Assembly: GCF_900217905.1 (NCBI RefSeq)
Contig: NZ_OBMO01000008.1
Location: 119,837-183,836 of the forward strand
Length of the DNA stretch: 64,000 nucleotides
Source: Alloalcanivorax xenomutans
GTDB lineage: Bacteria; Pseudomonadota; Gammaproteobacteria; Pseudomonadales; Alcanivoracaceae
Reading direction: 5' to 3'
A program made the position numbers and the translations under genes. The notes below the pieces were generated by a model. It was not told the DNA's origin. It did no database searches and was given only the letters and a program-made list of their open reading frames with translations. Below are positions 54,954 to 63,550 of this stretch, piece after piece (position 1 is the first letter of the stretch; every line of letters starts with the position of its first letter).

Positions 54954-55790
54954 CCACTCGGCGCTTTCCCCCGCCACCGTCCGCAACACCCGAAAGGCCT
55001 GGTCCAGCAGCGGGCTGTGTTTCCCCCGGGCGCAGGCCAGGTACACCGGATAGGTGAATTCCGGTGCATCGGCAACCCGTTCCAAGGTGCCTTCGCGCAG
55101 ATGCGGCTCGGCCACGCGGGTACGGAAATAACCGCTGCCGCCCTGCTGCAACAGAAACTGAATCGCCAGCGGTCCGAAATTGGCGGACACCGGCGAGCGC
55201 GCCCGCTCCGGCAAAGCGACATCGTGTTGCTTGCGAAAATCCGCGCCCCAGTCCACATAGACATAGGGCTCCCCGGTGCGGACCGCCCGCACCAGGATCA
55301 ATTTTTCTTCCAGCAGTTGTTCCACCTGCAATCCCGGCCAGTACGCTGGCCGGTGCACCAGCGCGGCGTCCAGTACCCCTCTCTCCAAACGTTCCTGCAA
55401 TGCTTCACTGTCATGCACTTCGGCGCGGGTGGCGACGGTCGGATGCTGTTCCCGTAACCGCGTTACCCAGTTCAGCAACAGCGGATTCCACAGGCTGGTC
55501 TCGCCACCGAGTACCAACATGTCCTCGGCCCCTTCCGGCAACGGCAACTCGCGCCGCGCCGCCTCCCAGGTACGCACCAGTTGGCTAGCATGGGTGGTGA
55601 ACCGCTCACCATGGGAGGTCAACCGCGCACCGGCCCGGTTGCGCACGAACAGGCGGCAGCCCAGTTGACCTTCCAGGTTATGAATGCGGGCGGTCACCGT
55701 GGTCTGGGTGATGTGCAACCGTTCGGCGGCGGCCATGAAACTGCCAGTGCGAACGATCTCCAGAAAGGTGCGGGCCAGATCGATGTCCAT
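54945..55790 (-). CDS. LysR family regulator divergent from cysJI
   Basis: A 281-residue LysR protein. Its helix-turn-helix is GSFMAAAERLHITQTTVTARIHNLEGQLGCRLFVRNRAG; the co-inducer domain carries DAALVHRPAYWPGLQVEQLLEEKLILVRA. It is not CysB-like in obvious motifs. Divergent orientation to the sulfite-reductase operon, 121 bases away, suggests it regulates that operon. The start MDIDLARTFLEIVRTG at 55790 is canonical. Confidence 0.92.
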   Translation of the reverse strand: MDIDLARTFLEIVRTGSFMAAAERLHITQTTVTARIHNLEGQLGCRLFVRNRAGARLTSHGERFTTHASQLVRTWEAARRELPLPEGAEDMLVLGGETSLWNPLLLNWVTRLREQHPTVATRAEVHDSEALQERLERGVLDAALVHRPAYWPGLQVEQLLEEKLILVRAVRTGEPYVYVDWGADFRKQHDVALPERARSPVSANFGPLAIQFLLQQGGSGYFRTRVAEPHLREGTLERVADAPEFTYPVYLACARGKHSPLLDQAFRVLRTVAGESAEWSA

Positions 55791-55805
55791 AATTAAAGCC
55801 TGCCC

Positions 55806-55820
55806 ATGATTTATATCAAT
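55806..55820. promoter_or_regulatory. LysR-type palindrome in the cysJ/LysR divergent spacer
   Basis: ATGATTTATATCAAT is a near-palindrome with the T-N11-A spacing favoured by LysR regulators, 15 bases before the LysR start codon and about 90 before cysJ. The surrounding 55791-55870 is very AT-rich. Confidence 0.45.
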
Positions 55821-55911
55821 TTCTTTAAAGTTAAACCACATTCTATTTCATTATTCGTATTCAAAACACGCGCCCATACTGTCGGCCCCACGTTGAAACA
55901 CGGAGCCGGAA

Positions 55912-57651
55912 ATGACGGCGCAAGCCACACCGCCCCCTTTTTCCGACCCTCAATGGCACCAGGTCCGGCAGTTGCTGGCGACGCTGGATGCCCGGCAACG
56001 CTGGTGGTTGAGCGGCTATCTCGCCGCCAGCGACACCGAGCCGTCCACCACCGCCTCGACCAAAGCCTCCCCCAATCCGGTACTGATCGGTTACGGCACG
56101 GAAACCGACAACTGCCGCCGCCTGGCGCAGGCTCTGAGCGAACATTGCGGTGAATCCGGCATCGCCACGGAGGTGATCGACCTGGCCCGGTTGCGTCCCC
56201 GACAACTGGCGCGGCGCGATCATCTGGTGATCATCACCGCCACCCATGGTGATGGAGATCCACCGGAACCGGTCCAGGACTTTTACCAGAGCCTGATGGG
56301 CGACGGCGCACCGGAACTGGCAAACCTGAAATTCGCTGTGCTGGCCCTTGGAGACAGCAGTTATGAGCAATTTTGTGTCACCGGCCAGGAATTCGACCAG
56401 CGTCTGGAAGCGCTTGGCGGCGAGCGATTGATCACACGCCAGGACTGCGATGTGGATTTCGAGCAGCCGGCGAAGGCGTGGATGACCCGGCTGCTGGAAG
56501 TGCTGCCGCGGACCGAAACACAAAACGTACGGACGGCGGCCCCCGAACCGGCCACGCGCGCTCCCGGTTACGACAAGCACAACCCTCTGACGGTGGAGGT
56601 ACTGGTCAACCAGAACCTGAGCGCCGCGAATCGCGCCCAGCCTATCCATCACCTGGAACTGGCGCTGGATCAGGTGATCCCCGATCTGCTCCCCGGCGAC
56701 GCCGTCGGTATTCTCGCCGACAACCCGCCCGAGCTGGTGGCGGCGGTCCTGGACGCCTGCGACCTGTCCGGCGAGCAGCCGGTGACCCTGGACGGCGACG
56801 CTCAGCCCCTGGTGCAGGCACTGCGCCAATCCCGGGATCTGACCATCGTCGGCACCGGTTTTCTCACCTTCTGGGCGGAACACAGCAATGCCCCGGCGCT
56901 GAAAGCGCTGTGCGAAGCGGAGAGCCGGGAGCAGCGGGCCTTTCTCCGCCAGCATCAACTGCTCGATCTGCTCAGCCAGTATCCGGCCCATCCGCCGGCC
57001 CAGGCTCTGGTGAACGCCCTGCGTCCCTTGCAACCCCGGCTCTATGACGTGGCCAACAGCCTGGCGGAGCTGGACGACGAGTTGCACCTTACCGTCAAGG
57101 CGTTCCGCTATCCGTTCCGGGAACGGCACGAACAGGGTATCGCCTCCCGCTATCTGCTGGATTTGCAGCCCGGCGACCCGGTGCGGTTGTACCCGCATCG
57201 CAACACCCGTTTTCGTCTGCCGGATGACGACGCTCCGCTGATCCTGATTGCCGAAGGCACCGGCATCGCCCCTTATCGTGCTTTCCTGCAAGCGCTGTCA
57301 CAGCGGCTTCAACGCCCGCCGTGCTGGTTGGTGTTCGCTGAGCAGCGTTTCGAAGAGGACTTTCTTTATCAGCTGGATATTCAGCAGGCTCACGCGGATG
57401 GCGTGCTGGAACAGGTGGATACGGTGTTTTACCAGGACCGCCCCGGCGCCAGCCTGATCGACCCGCTGCTCAACCAGATCGATCGTCTGGCCAGTTGGAT
57501 CGAACAAGGCGCGCATCTCTACCTGTGTGGCGACAAGGGTCGATTGAGCGACCTGGAGAACAGCTTGAAAACCGCTCTGGACCAGCGCCAGGGAGACGGC
57601 GCCTGGAAGCAACTGGGCCGGGACAAGCGCCTGCACCGCAACCTGTATTGA
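55912..57651 (+). CDS. cysJ: Sulfite reductase [NADPH] flavoprotein, alpha subunit
   Basis: A 579-residue diflavin reductase. The flavodoxin domain (residues about 58-195: VLIGYGTETDNCRRLAQAL, TATHGDGDPPEPVQDF, ALGDSSYEQFC) is followed by an FAD connecting domain and NADPH-binding blocks (PLILIAEGTGIAPYRAFLQ, LVFAEQRFEEDFLYQ, LYLCGDKG, ending LHRNLY). The canonical FAD motif RxYS is not obvious here; YLLDLQPGDPVRLYPHRN lies where the FAD domain should be. Electron donor for CysI. An N-terminal extension holds WHQVRQLLATLDARQRWWLSGYLA, usual for CysJ. Confidence 0.9.
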   Translation: MTAQATPPPFSDPQWHQVRQLLATLDARQRWWLSGYLAASDTEPSTTASTKASPNPVLIGYGTETDNCRRLAQALSEHCGESGIATEVIDLARLRPRQLARRDHLVIITATHGDGDPPEPVQDFYQSLMGDGAPELANLKFAVLALGDSSYEQFCVTGQEFDQRLEALGGERLITRQDCDVDFEQPAKAWMTRLLEVLPRTETQNVRTAAPEPATRAPGYDKHNPLTVEVLVNQNLSAANRAQPIHHLELALDQVIPDLLPGDAVGILADNPPELVAAVLDACDLSGEQPVTLDGDAQPLVQALRQSRDLTIVGTGFLTFWAEHSNAPALKALCEAESREQRAFLRQHQLLDLLSQYPAHPPAQALVNALRPLQPRLYDVANSLAELDDELHLTVKAFRYPFRERHEQGIASRYLLDLQPGDPVRLYPHRNTRFRLPDDDAPLILIAEGTGIAPYRAFLQALSQRLQRPPCWLVFAEQRFEEDFLYQLDIQQAHADGVLEQVDTVFYQDRPGASLIDPLLNQIDRLASWIEQGAHLYLCGDKGRLSDLENSLKTALDQRQGDGAWKQLGRDKRLHRNLY

Positions 57652-57661
57652 GGAGACCGTG

Positions 57662-59359
57662 ATGAGCGATTCCCGTCCCGATCTCAGTCAGCCGGTGGAA
57701 CGACTGCATGAGAACGAACAACTGAAAGCCCGCAGCCGCCATCTGCGCGGCACCATCGCCGAGGGACTCGACGACCTGCTCACTGGCGCGGTTCCCGGGG
57801 AAGACCCGCTGCTGATGAAGTTCCATGGCATCTATCAGCAGGACGACCGCGACCGCCGCGCCGATCGCCGCCAGCGCCGCCTGGAACCGGCTTACCAGTT
57901 CATGGTGCGCCTGCGTATTCCCGGCGGTGTGTTGGACAAGCGCCAATGGCGGGGTCTGGACCGTCTTTCCCGTCTCTACGCCGAACGGGGCCTGCGCATC
58001 ACTACCCGGGGCACCGTTCAGTTGCATGGTGTGCGCAAATCGCAGCTACGCTCGCTGATTCAAGGACTGCAACCATTAGAGCTGGACACCATCGCCGCCT
58101 GCGGCGACGACAACCGCGGCGTGGTGTGCGGCGCCAATCCGTACTTGTCCAAAGCTCACGAGCGGGTGCAGCAGCTGGCGCGGATCACCAGTGACCGTCT
58201 GATTCCGAAAACCGGCGCCTATGCGGACATCTGGCATCAACAGCCGACGCCGATGAGCGACGGCGAGGAGCCGGTCTATGGCGAGCTGTACCTGCCGCGC
58301 AAATTCAAGGTCGGCTTCGTGCTGCCGCCAGTCAACGACGTCGACATCTACGGCCAGGATCTGGGCTATATCGCGGTGGTGGACAACGGCGAACTGATCG
58401 GCTTCAACGTCTGTGTCGGCGGCGGCATGGGCCAGTTGGACAACCGCGAGGACAGCTATCCCCGTCTGGCGGAGGAAATCGGTTTTATCGAGGCGGACGA
58501 GGCCCCCGCCTTCGCCGAACGGGTGATGAGCATCCAGCGCGACTTCGGTGATCGTCAGGATCGCCACCGGGCCCGTTTCAAATACACCCTGGATCGTCTC
58601 GGCCTGCCCTGGTTCCTGGAAGAACTGGAACGCCGCCGTGGCCGCCAGCTGGAACCGGCCCGCGGCGTCCGCTTCGACCACAACGGCGACCGACTTGGCT
58701 GGCAACAGGGCGACGATGGCCTCTGGCACGCCACGCTCTATGTGGAAAGCGGCCGCGTGGACGATGCCCTGCGCACCCAACTGGGCGGCTTTCTGGAACA
58801 GTATGGCGGCCGCCTGCGGCTGACCACCAACCAGAACTTGCAGTTGACCCATATCGAGACGCACGAACTGGAACAGGTGCAATGGCGCCTTGAAGACCTG
58901 GGACTGGATTGGCGCCTCGATCCTGAAGCGCAGGCCGCCCATACCCTCAGTTGCGTGGCACTGCCGACCTGCGGCCTGGCCATGGCCGAGGCGGAACGTT
59001 ACTTACCCACGTTTCTGGAGCGCTTCCAGCGGCTCAAGGCTCAATACGGACTGCGCGAGGAACCCATCACCCTGCGTCTGACCGGCTGCCCCAACGGCTG
59101 CGCCCGGCCTTATCTGGCCGAGATCGCGCTCACCGGCCGCGCGCCAGGGCTGTACAACCTGTATCTGGGCGGCAGCTTTCATGGCGACCGGCTAGCGCAA
59201 CTGTACGCCGGCAACGTGGACGAAGAACGCTTCCTCGCGTTGCTCGCGCCCATGCTCGAACGCTATGCCGGCCAACGCCGTGACGGCGAACATTTCGGTG
59301 ACTTCCTGCTGCGCAAGCAGCTGCTGGAAGAACGTCCGCTGACTTCCCTTTCTTCCTGA
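57662..59359 (+). CDS. cysI: Sulfite reductase hemoprotein, beta subunit
   Basis: A 565-residue siroheme/4Fe-4S enzyme reducing sulfite to sulfide by six electrons. The cluster ligands are C431 and C437 (SCVALPTCGLAM) and C476 and C480 (TGCPNGCARP), almost the same numbering as E. coli CysI. Siroheme/sulfite-binding basic residues lie in TRGTVQLHGV and the CGDDNRGVVCG region. ATG 57662 has AGGAG at 6 bases. Tenth base after the cysJ stop, so co-translated. Confidence 0.95.
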   Translation: MSDSRPDLSQPVERLHENEQLKARSRHLRGTIAEGLDDLLTGAVPGEDPLLMKFHGIYQQDDRDRRADRRQRRLEPAYQFMVRLRIPGGVLDKRQWRGLDRLSRLYAERGLRITTRGTVQLHGVRKSQLRSLIQGLQPLELDTIAACGDDNRGVVCGANPYLSKAHERVQQLARITSDRLIPKTGAYADIWHQQPTPMSDGEEPVYGELYLPRKFKVGFVLPPVNDVDIYGQDLGYIAVVDNGELIGFNVCVGGGMGQLDNREDSYPRLAEEIGFIEADEAPAFAERVMSIQRDFGDRQDRHRARFKYTLDRLGLPWFLEELERRRGRQLEPARGVRFDHNGDRLGWQQGDDGLWHATLYVESGRVDDALRTQLGGFLEQYGGRLRLTTNQNLQLTHIETHELEQVQWRLEDLGLDWRLDPEAQAAHTLSCVALPTCGLAMAEAERYLPTFLERFQRLKAQYGLREEPITLRLTGCPNGCARPYLAEIALTGRAPGLYNLYLGGSFHGDRLAQLYAGNVDEERFLALLAPMLERYAGQRRDGEHFGDFLLRKQLLEERPLTSLSS

Positions 59360-59373
59360 TCCTGGAGACGTCC

Positions 59374-59700
59374 ATGTCCGACTATCTGTTCATCCAAAGC
59401 CAGGACCCGTTTACCGAGGTCCGCTGCGCGGCGCAATACCAATTGGCCAGGCAACTCCGCGATGCTGGCCACCGGGTGCATGTCCTGCTGGTGCAAAACG
59501 GCGTGGCGCCGGCCCGGTTAGGCGCCCGCAGCGAGGTCTTCGACGCACTGCTCGGCGGCGGTGTCACTGTCAGCGCCGACGGCTTCTCACTGAAGCAGCG
59601 GGAAATCGAAGCGTCCGATTTGAAAGCCGAAGTCACCGTGGGCGACGTCGGCGACGCCGTCGATGCCCTGCTGGCCGGCAGCAAAGTGATCTGGAACTAG
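59374..59700 (+). CDS. DsrE-fold protein 1 (no conserved cysteine)
   Basis: A 108-residue DsrE/F-like protein: YLFIQSQDPFTEVRCAAQYQLARQLRDAGHRVHVLLVQNGVAPAR and DALLGGGVTVSADGFSLKQREI. The fold is a single alpha/beta domain. The only cysteine (Cys18) is not at the sulfur-transfer position, so it is a structural or regulatory subunit. Second gene after cysI, 14 bases downstream, and first of three DsrE-type genes. Confidence 0.82.
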   Translation: MSDYLFIQSQDPFTEVRCAAQYQLARQLRDAGHRVHVLLVQNGVAPARLGARSEVFDALLGGGVTVSADGFSLKQREIEASDLKAEVTVGDVGDAVDALLAGSKVIWN

Positions 59701-59708
59701 GAGTCCCC

Positions 59709-60122
59709 ATGAGCGACCTGAAAACCCTGACCTTCGCCTTCATGGATCCGCCTTTTGAAAGCGAGCGGACCGTCACCTTCTTTCGCTTACTCGACGCGGC
59801 TCTGGAACGTGGCGCTTCGGTGCGCGTCTTCGCTTACGAGGGTGCCGTGGCCCTGGCCTTCGCCCGGCAAGCCCCTCATGGCAACGCGGTACACGGCCGT
59901 GACGCGGCGGAAGAAGATCATCCGCTGACCCGGGAATGGATCCGCGCCCTGCAGGAAAAAGCCGCCGCCAAGGACCTGAGCTTCGAATGGATCAACTGCG
60001 GCCTGTGCGTGGACGAGCGCGGCGTCAATGACGTCATCGACGGTTGCGGCCGGGGCGGCCCGCCGGACCTGTGGCGCTACGCCAGTGACGCCTTCAACAC
60101 CCTGACCATCGGCACGAGGTAA
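59709..60122 (+). CDS. DsrE-fold protein 2 with candidate sulfur-carrier cysteines
   Basis: A 137-residue DsrE/TusD-like protein. The nucleotide-like strand FAFMDPPFESERTVTFFRLLDAAL is followed by ASVRVFAYEGAVALAF; the C-terminal region has C97, C100 and C113 (EWINCGLCVDERGV, IDGCGRGG), of which C97 or C100 is in the place of the persulfide cysteine of TusD/DsrE. The only member of the trio with such cysteines. Role inferred as sulfur relay. Confidence 0.82.
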   Translation: MSDLKTLTFAFMDPPFESERTVTFFRLLDAALERGASVRVFAYEGAVALAFARQAPHGNAVHGRDAAEEDHPLTREWIRALQEKAAAKDLSFEWINCGLCVDERGVNDVIDGCGRGGPPDLWRYASDAFNTLTIGTR

Positions 60123-60127
60123 GCGCC

Positions 60128-60508
60128 ATGAAAGTACTGCAGGTTATCGATCAAGCCTTCCGCACCACGGTGGAGGAACAAGACGACACCATTCTCTGGC
60201 TGACCCAATCCATGCGCGGCGCGGGTGGCGATCTGCAGGTGCTGCTCAGTGGCCATGGCGTGCATTACGCGGTGCTGAATCAGCGCCAACCACCCCTGGT
60301 CCTGGGCACCTGGAAACAAAGCCAACCGGCGGAACTGGTTCGCGACCTCACCAATCTCACCGAAAGCGGCGTGCCCGTGTACGCGGTGCGCGAGGATCTG
60401 GAAGAACGCGGGCTCGCCGGCCTTCCTCTGCAAGCCGGAGTTGAACTGGTAAGCCGGGCCGGACTGGCGGATCTGTACGAACGGGTCGATCAGATATGGC
60501 AGTGGTAA
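60128..60508 (+). CDS. DsrE/DsrH-fold protein 3 (cysteine-free)
   Basis: A 126-residue protein, MKVLQVIDQAFRTTVEEQDDTILWLTQSMRGAGGDLQVLLSGHGVHYAVL, with a DsrE/F/H-like beginning and a C-terminus GLADLYERVDQIWQW. It contains no cysteine. With the two preceding genes it gives a three-protein set with the gene count of DsrEFH/TusBCD heterohexamers. It overlaps the nitronate monooxygenase gene by 13 bases. Confidence 0.75.
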   Translation: MKVLQVIDQAFRTTVEEQDDTILWLTQSMRGAGGDLQVLLSGHGVHYAVLNQRQPPLVLGTWKQSQPAELVRDLTNLTESGVPVYAVREDLEERGLAGLPLQAGVELVSRAGLADLYERVDQIWQW

Positions 60509-61509
60509 CACCGCCACCGGCATTACGCACCCCGCTTTGTGATCACCTGGGCTGCGCCTTCCCCATCCTGCTGGCCGGAATGGGGGGCGTTGCCCGCCAC
60601 CGGCTGGCAGCGGCGGTGTGCAGGGCCGGCGGCTTTGGCGTGCTCGGCATGGTGCGCGAGCCGGTGGAACGAATCAGCGCCGAAGTTGACGCGTTACGCC
60701 GGCTCACCGACAAGCCGTTCGCGATCAATCTGATTCCCGCCGCCACCGAGAACGCCCAGCTCCATCAACAAGTGCGAACCTGCCTGACTCTTCAGGTGCC
60801 GTTCGTGGTGCTTTTCTGGGACGTGGACACCGCCCTGGTGCGGCACCTGGTCAGCGAAGGCATTCGTGTCATCCATCAGGTCGGCAGCACCTGGGACGCG
60901 GAGCTGGCCATCGATGCCGGCGCCGAGATCATTATCGCCCAAGGCTGGGAGGCCGGCGGTCATGTTCGCGGTCATATCGGCACCCTGAGCCTGCTGGCCG
61001 AACTCGTTCCTGCCTGCCCGGTTCCCGTGGTGGCGTCCGGCGGCATCGCCAATGGCCGCTCACTGGTAGCGGCTCTGGCTTTGGGGGCTCAGGGCGCTAG
61101 CATCGGCAGCGCCTTCCTTGCCACCGAGGAAGCCAACGCCCACCCTCACCACCAACAACGGCTGATTCAGGCCGGCGCCGGCGATACCGTTCATTGCCGT
61201 GATTTCACCCGCAACTGGCATGAGCCGGCCCCAGTGCGAGTATTGCGCAATCGCGTAACCCGAGGGGAATACGACGATTTGCGGCAGGCCAATATTTCCG
61301 AGATCATCGGAGAACAGGACGGCCAGCCGGTTTATCTGTTCTCCACCGACTCGCCGCTGGCCGATGCCCGTGGAGAGCTGGACGACATGGCGTTGTACGC
61401 CGGTCAGTCCTGCGGACAGCTCCATCAAATCCTAACGGCGGAGCAACGCCTGAACCGCATTATCGAAGAGGCCGCCGAAACCCTGACCCGGTTAACCGGC
61501 AACCCATGA
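60496..61509 (+). CDS. Nitronate monooxygenase (2-nitropropane dioxygenase family)
   Basis: A 337-residue FMN enzyme with a TIM-barrel fold. Motifs: FPILLAGMGGVARHRLAAAVCRAGGFGVLG, AGAEIIIAQGWEAGGHVRGHIGTLSLLAELV (phosphate/FMN site and the catalytic His) and VVASGGIANGRSLVAALALGAQGASIGSAFLAT. The family oxidises alkyl nitronates, though many members have other unknown roles. It is in the same run as the sulfite reductase and DsrE genes, an unusual partnership. Confidence 0.9.
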   Translation: MAVVTPPPALRTPLCDHLGCAFPILLAGMGGVARHRLAAAVCRAGGFGVLGMVREPVERISAEVDALRRLTDKPFAINLIPAATENAQLHQQVRTCLTLQVPFVVLFWDVDTALVRHLVSEGIRVIHQVGSTWDAELAIDAGAEIIIAQGWEAGGHVRGHIGTLSLLAELVPACPVPVVASGGIANGRSLVAALALGAQGASIGSAFLATEEANAHPHHQQRLIQAGAGDTVHCRDFTRNWHEPAPVRVLRNRVTRGEYDDLRQANISEIIGEQDGQPVYLFSTDSPLADARGELDDMALYAGQSCGQLHQILTAEQRLNRIIEEAAETLTRLTGNP

Positions 61510-61518
61510 GGTTTCAAT

Positions 61519-61896
61519 ATGCAGCGCCCCACCCGGATTCAATGCAAACGTGTCTACGATGCCCGGGACGACAGCGACGGCTACCGTGCACTGGTGGATC
61601 GCGCCTGGCCGCGGGGCATGAAGAAAGAACAGGTGGCCGCCAATAACTGGTTTCGACAGCTGGCCCCCTCCACTGCGTTACGCAAATGGTTCGGGCACGA
61701 TCCGCAGCGCTGGGAAGAATTCCAGCGTCGTTATCATGAGGAGCTGGACGCCAACCCCGATCCGATCGACGCCCTGCTTGATGCCGCCGCAGGTCAACCG
61801 CTGACGCTTCTGTACTCGGCACGGGACACCAAACACAACAATGCCGTGGCGTTGCGCGCCTGGCTGATAAACCAGTTCAACGCAGGTAGCACCTGA
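61519..61896 (+). CDS. DUF488 (YeaO-like) family protein
   Basis: A 125-residue protein of the DUF488/YeaO family: IQCKRVYDARDDSDGYRALVDRAWPRGMKKEQ, LRKWFGHDPQRWEEFQRRY and TLLYSARDTKHNNAVALRAWL. Function unknown in all members. It ends the cysJI-DsrE-NMO operon, 10 bases after the monooxygenase gene. Confidence 0.88.
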   Translation: MQRPTRIQCKRVYDARDDSDGYRALVDRAWPRGMKKEQVAANNWFRQLAPSTALRKWFGHDPQRWEEFQRRYHEELDANPDPIDALLDAAAGQPLTLLYSARDTKHNNAVALRAWLINQFNAGST

Positions 61897-62177
61897 TCCA
61901 GGGCATATCATTCAGTAGCCATTCTCAGAGCTCGACCTCCCCATAGAGCGCGCTGGTTCGAACTTTCTCATCCGACAATTGATTAACCAGCACACCTACA
62001 TATTCAACTTCGGCACACTCTCAACCGGAGACCATTCTCGGAATCGGAGATGCGCCTATAAAAGCGATGGTGAAGACTGGACCCAACATTCCTGATGGAA
62101 CGTTGTCACCTTTTTCCATGCGATGCGTCTATTTATATAAGCGCCAAAAACCACCTACTTCCATAGGAAAATCCAGC

Positions 62178-62897
62178 ATGCCCTCTTCAGCGGCAAATCC
62201 TTATGAATGCTTGTTTGAGCTAAGCGACATCGGACTGGTGGAGCGTGCTCGACATGGCGACAGTGCCGCGTTCGAACTCATTATCCGACGCCACAATCAG
62301 CCCCTTTTTCGGGCCGCTATCGGTGTTCTCAATGATGAGGACCTAGCCCGAGAAGCAATGCAGGAGGCCTATCTTAACGCCTTCACAAATCTTGATTCCT
62401 TTCAGGGCCGGGCATCACTCAAGACTTGGTTAACCCGCATCGTCATCAATCAGGCCATCAGCTCGAAACGCCGCCAACGGCCAGAAATGTCCCTGAATCA
62501 TGAAATCACTCACCTGCATGGCGAGTCGAACGAGAGAGACCCAATGGGCTCCCACATGGTCAACGTATCAAACCCGGAAACCGAGGTAAGTCGACAACAG
62601 CTAAGGCAGCTTCTGGAAGAAGCGATTCGCGCCCTTCCGGAAATATACCGTTGTGTCTTCCTCCTTAGAGAGGTGGAAGGGCTCTCCTCGGCCGACAGTG
62701 CCCTCTGTCTCGACATAAGCGAAGTGCTGGTTAAAAAACGTCTCTCCCGGGCCCGTGAGATGCTCCGCCAGCGCTTATTACGAACAATGGAAGTCCTGGA
62801 ACCGGACATCTTCGAGTTTGCCGGAAAACGCTGCGACGTCATGACCGCGGCGGTTATGGAGGAGCTGGCAAGAAGACAGCGGACTGGCAAGTCGTAA
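62178..62897 (+). CDS. Sigma-70 family RNA polymerase sigma factor (ECF type)
   Basis: A 239-residue sigma factor. Region 2 is FELIIRRHNQPLFRAAIGVLNDEDLAREAMQEAYLNAFTNLDSFQGRASLKTWLTRIVINQAIS, region 4 is EAIRALPEIYRCVFLLREVEGLSSADSALCLDISEVLVKKRLSRAREMLRQRL. No anti-sigma gene (membrane or zinc-finger) lies beside it. I chose ATG 62178 because the sigma domain starts close to it and a weak AGGA lies upstream. The preceding 280-base spacer (61897-62177) is lower in GC than the operon before it, and I see no clear ECF promoter in it. Confidence 0.9.
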   Translation: MPSSAANPYECLFELSDIGLVERARHGDSAAFELIIRRHNQPLFRAAIGVLNDEDLAREAMQEAYLNAFTNLDSFQGRASLKTWLTRIVINQAISSKRRQRPEMSLNHEITHLHGESNERDPMGSHMVNVSNPETEVSRQQLRQLLEEAIRALPEIYRCVFLLREVEGLSSADSALCLDISEVLVKKRLSRAREMLRQRLLRTMEVLEPDIFEFAGKRCDVMTAAVMEELARRQRTGKS

Positions 62898-62941
62898 CAG
62901 CGCACACCATCACCCCCGAAAGCATAGCGAGGATAATACTC

Positions 62942-63550
62942 ATGAAAACAAAGAACCTGGCCGTAACGGCCCTTTTCCTGGCAACCGCCATTGGGACGAC
63001 GCTGGCTGAGCAACCCCATTCCACGCCTATGAACATGTTTGGCGGTGCATCCTATCAGGGTGAGCCCGCTTTGGATGTCACTGCGGCCCTGATCCAGGCC
63101 GGTGGAGGTAGCGATGAATTCAGCTTTGCACAGGCCCTGACGGCAATGCTTGGAAAGCACACCGTCAAAAGTGAGATCGCCAAACTAAACAAGCAATATG
63201 GGAAAGATCAGGTAGATACTTTCATCAAGGGTATGGACATGGCCATCATCTACGCACTCAAACGCGCACAAGAAGCCGGTATTACTCTTCCTGAGCCCGC
63301 CGAACTATCCGGGACAGAACTAGCCAGAACCCTGGTGGAAGCCGGCACCACCGCGGATGGCACGTTCTGGAGTGGCTATTTATTCGACAAAGCCATTTCG
63401 CACGAACTCCATAACCAAGTCATGGCGGACATCAACGCAGAAGCGGGGTTCGAGGCCGATAAAATCACTCACAAAATACTTAACCAGGCCATGTATGATG
63501 TAGCCCATTCCTTGGGCATGACAAGTACCAAGCTTGCCGACCTACATTAA
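62942..63550 (+). CDS. Secreted protein of unknown function, linked to sigma factor
   Basis: A 202-residue protein with a signal peptide (MKTKNLAVTALFLATAIGTTLA). The mature part is helical and has no cysteine: FGGASYQGEPALDVTAALIQAGGGSDEFSFAQALTAMLGKHTVKSEIAKLNKQYGKDQVDTF, later DKITHKILNQAMYDVAHSLGM. I do not recognise the family. It begins 44 bases after the sigma factor stop and is probably co-transcribed; it may be the target or sensor partner of that sigma factor. Confidence 0.8.
   Translation: MKTKNLAVTALFLATAIGTTLAEQPHSTPMNMFGGASYQGEPALDVTAALIQAGGGSDEFSFAQALTAMLGKHTVKSEIAKLNKQYGKDQVDTFIKGMDMAIIYALKRAQEAGITLPEPAELSGTELARTLVEAGTTADGTFWSGYLFDKAISHELHNQVMADINAEAGFEADKITHKILNQAMYDVAHSLGMTSTKLADLH

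Noticed and set aside
62090..62140. Possible ECF-type promoter (GGAAC ... CGTCT) before the sigma gene
   Set aside because: The spacing between GGAAC and CGTCT is about 24 bases instead of 16-17, so it does not fit the consensus.
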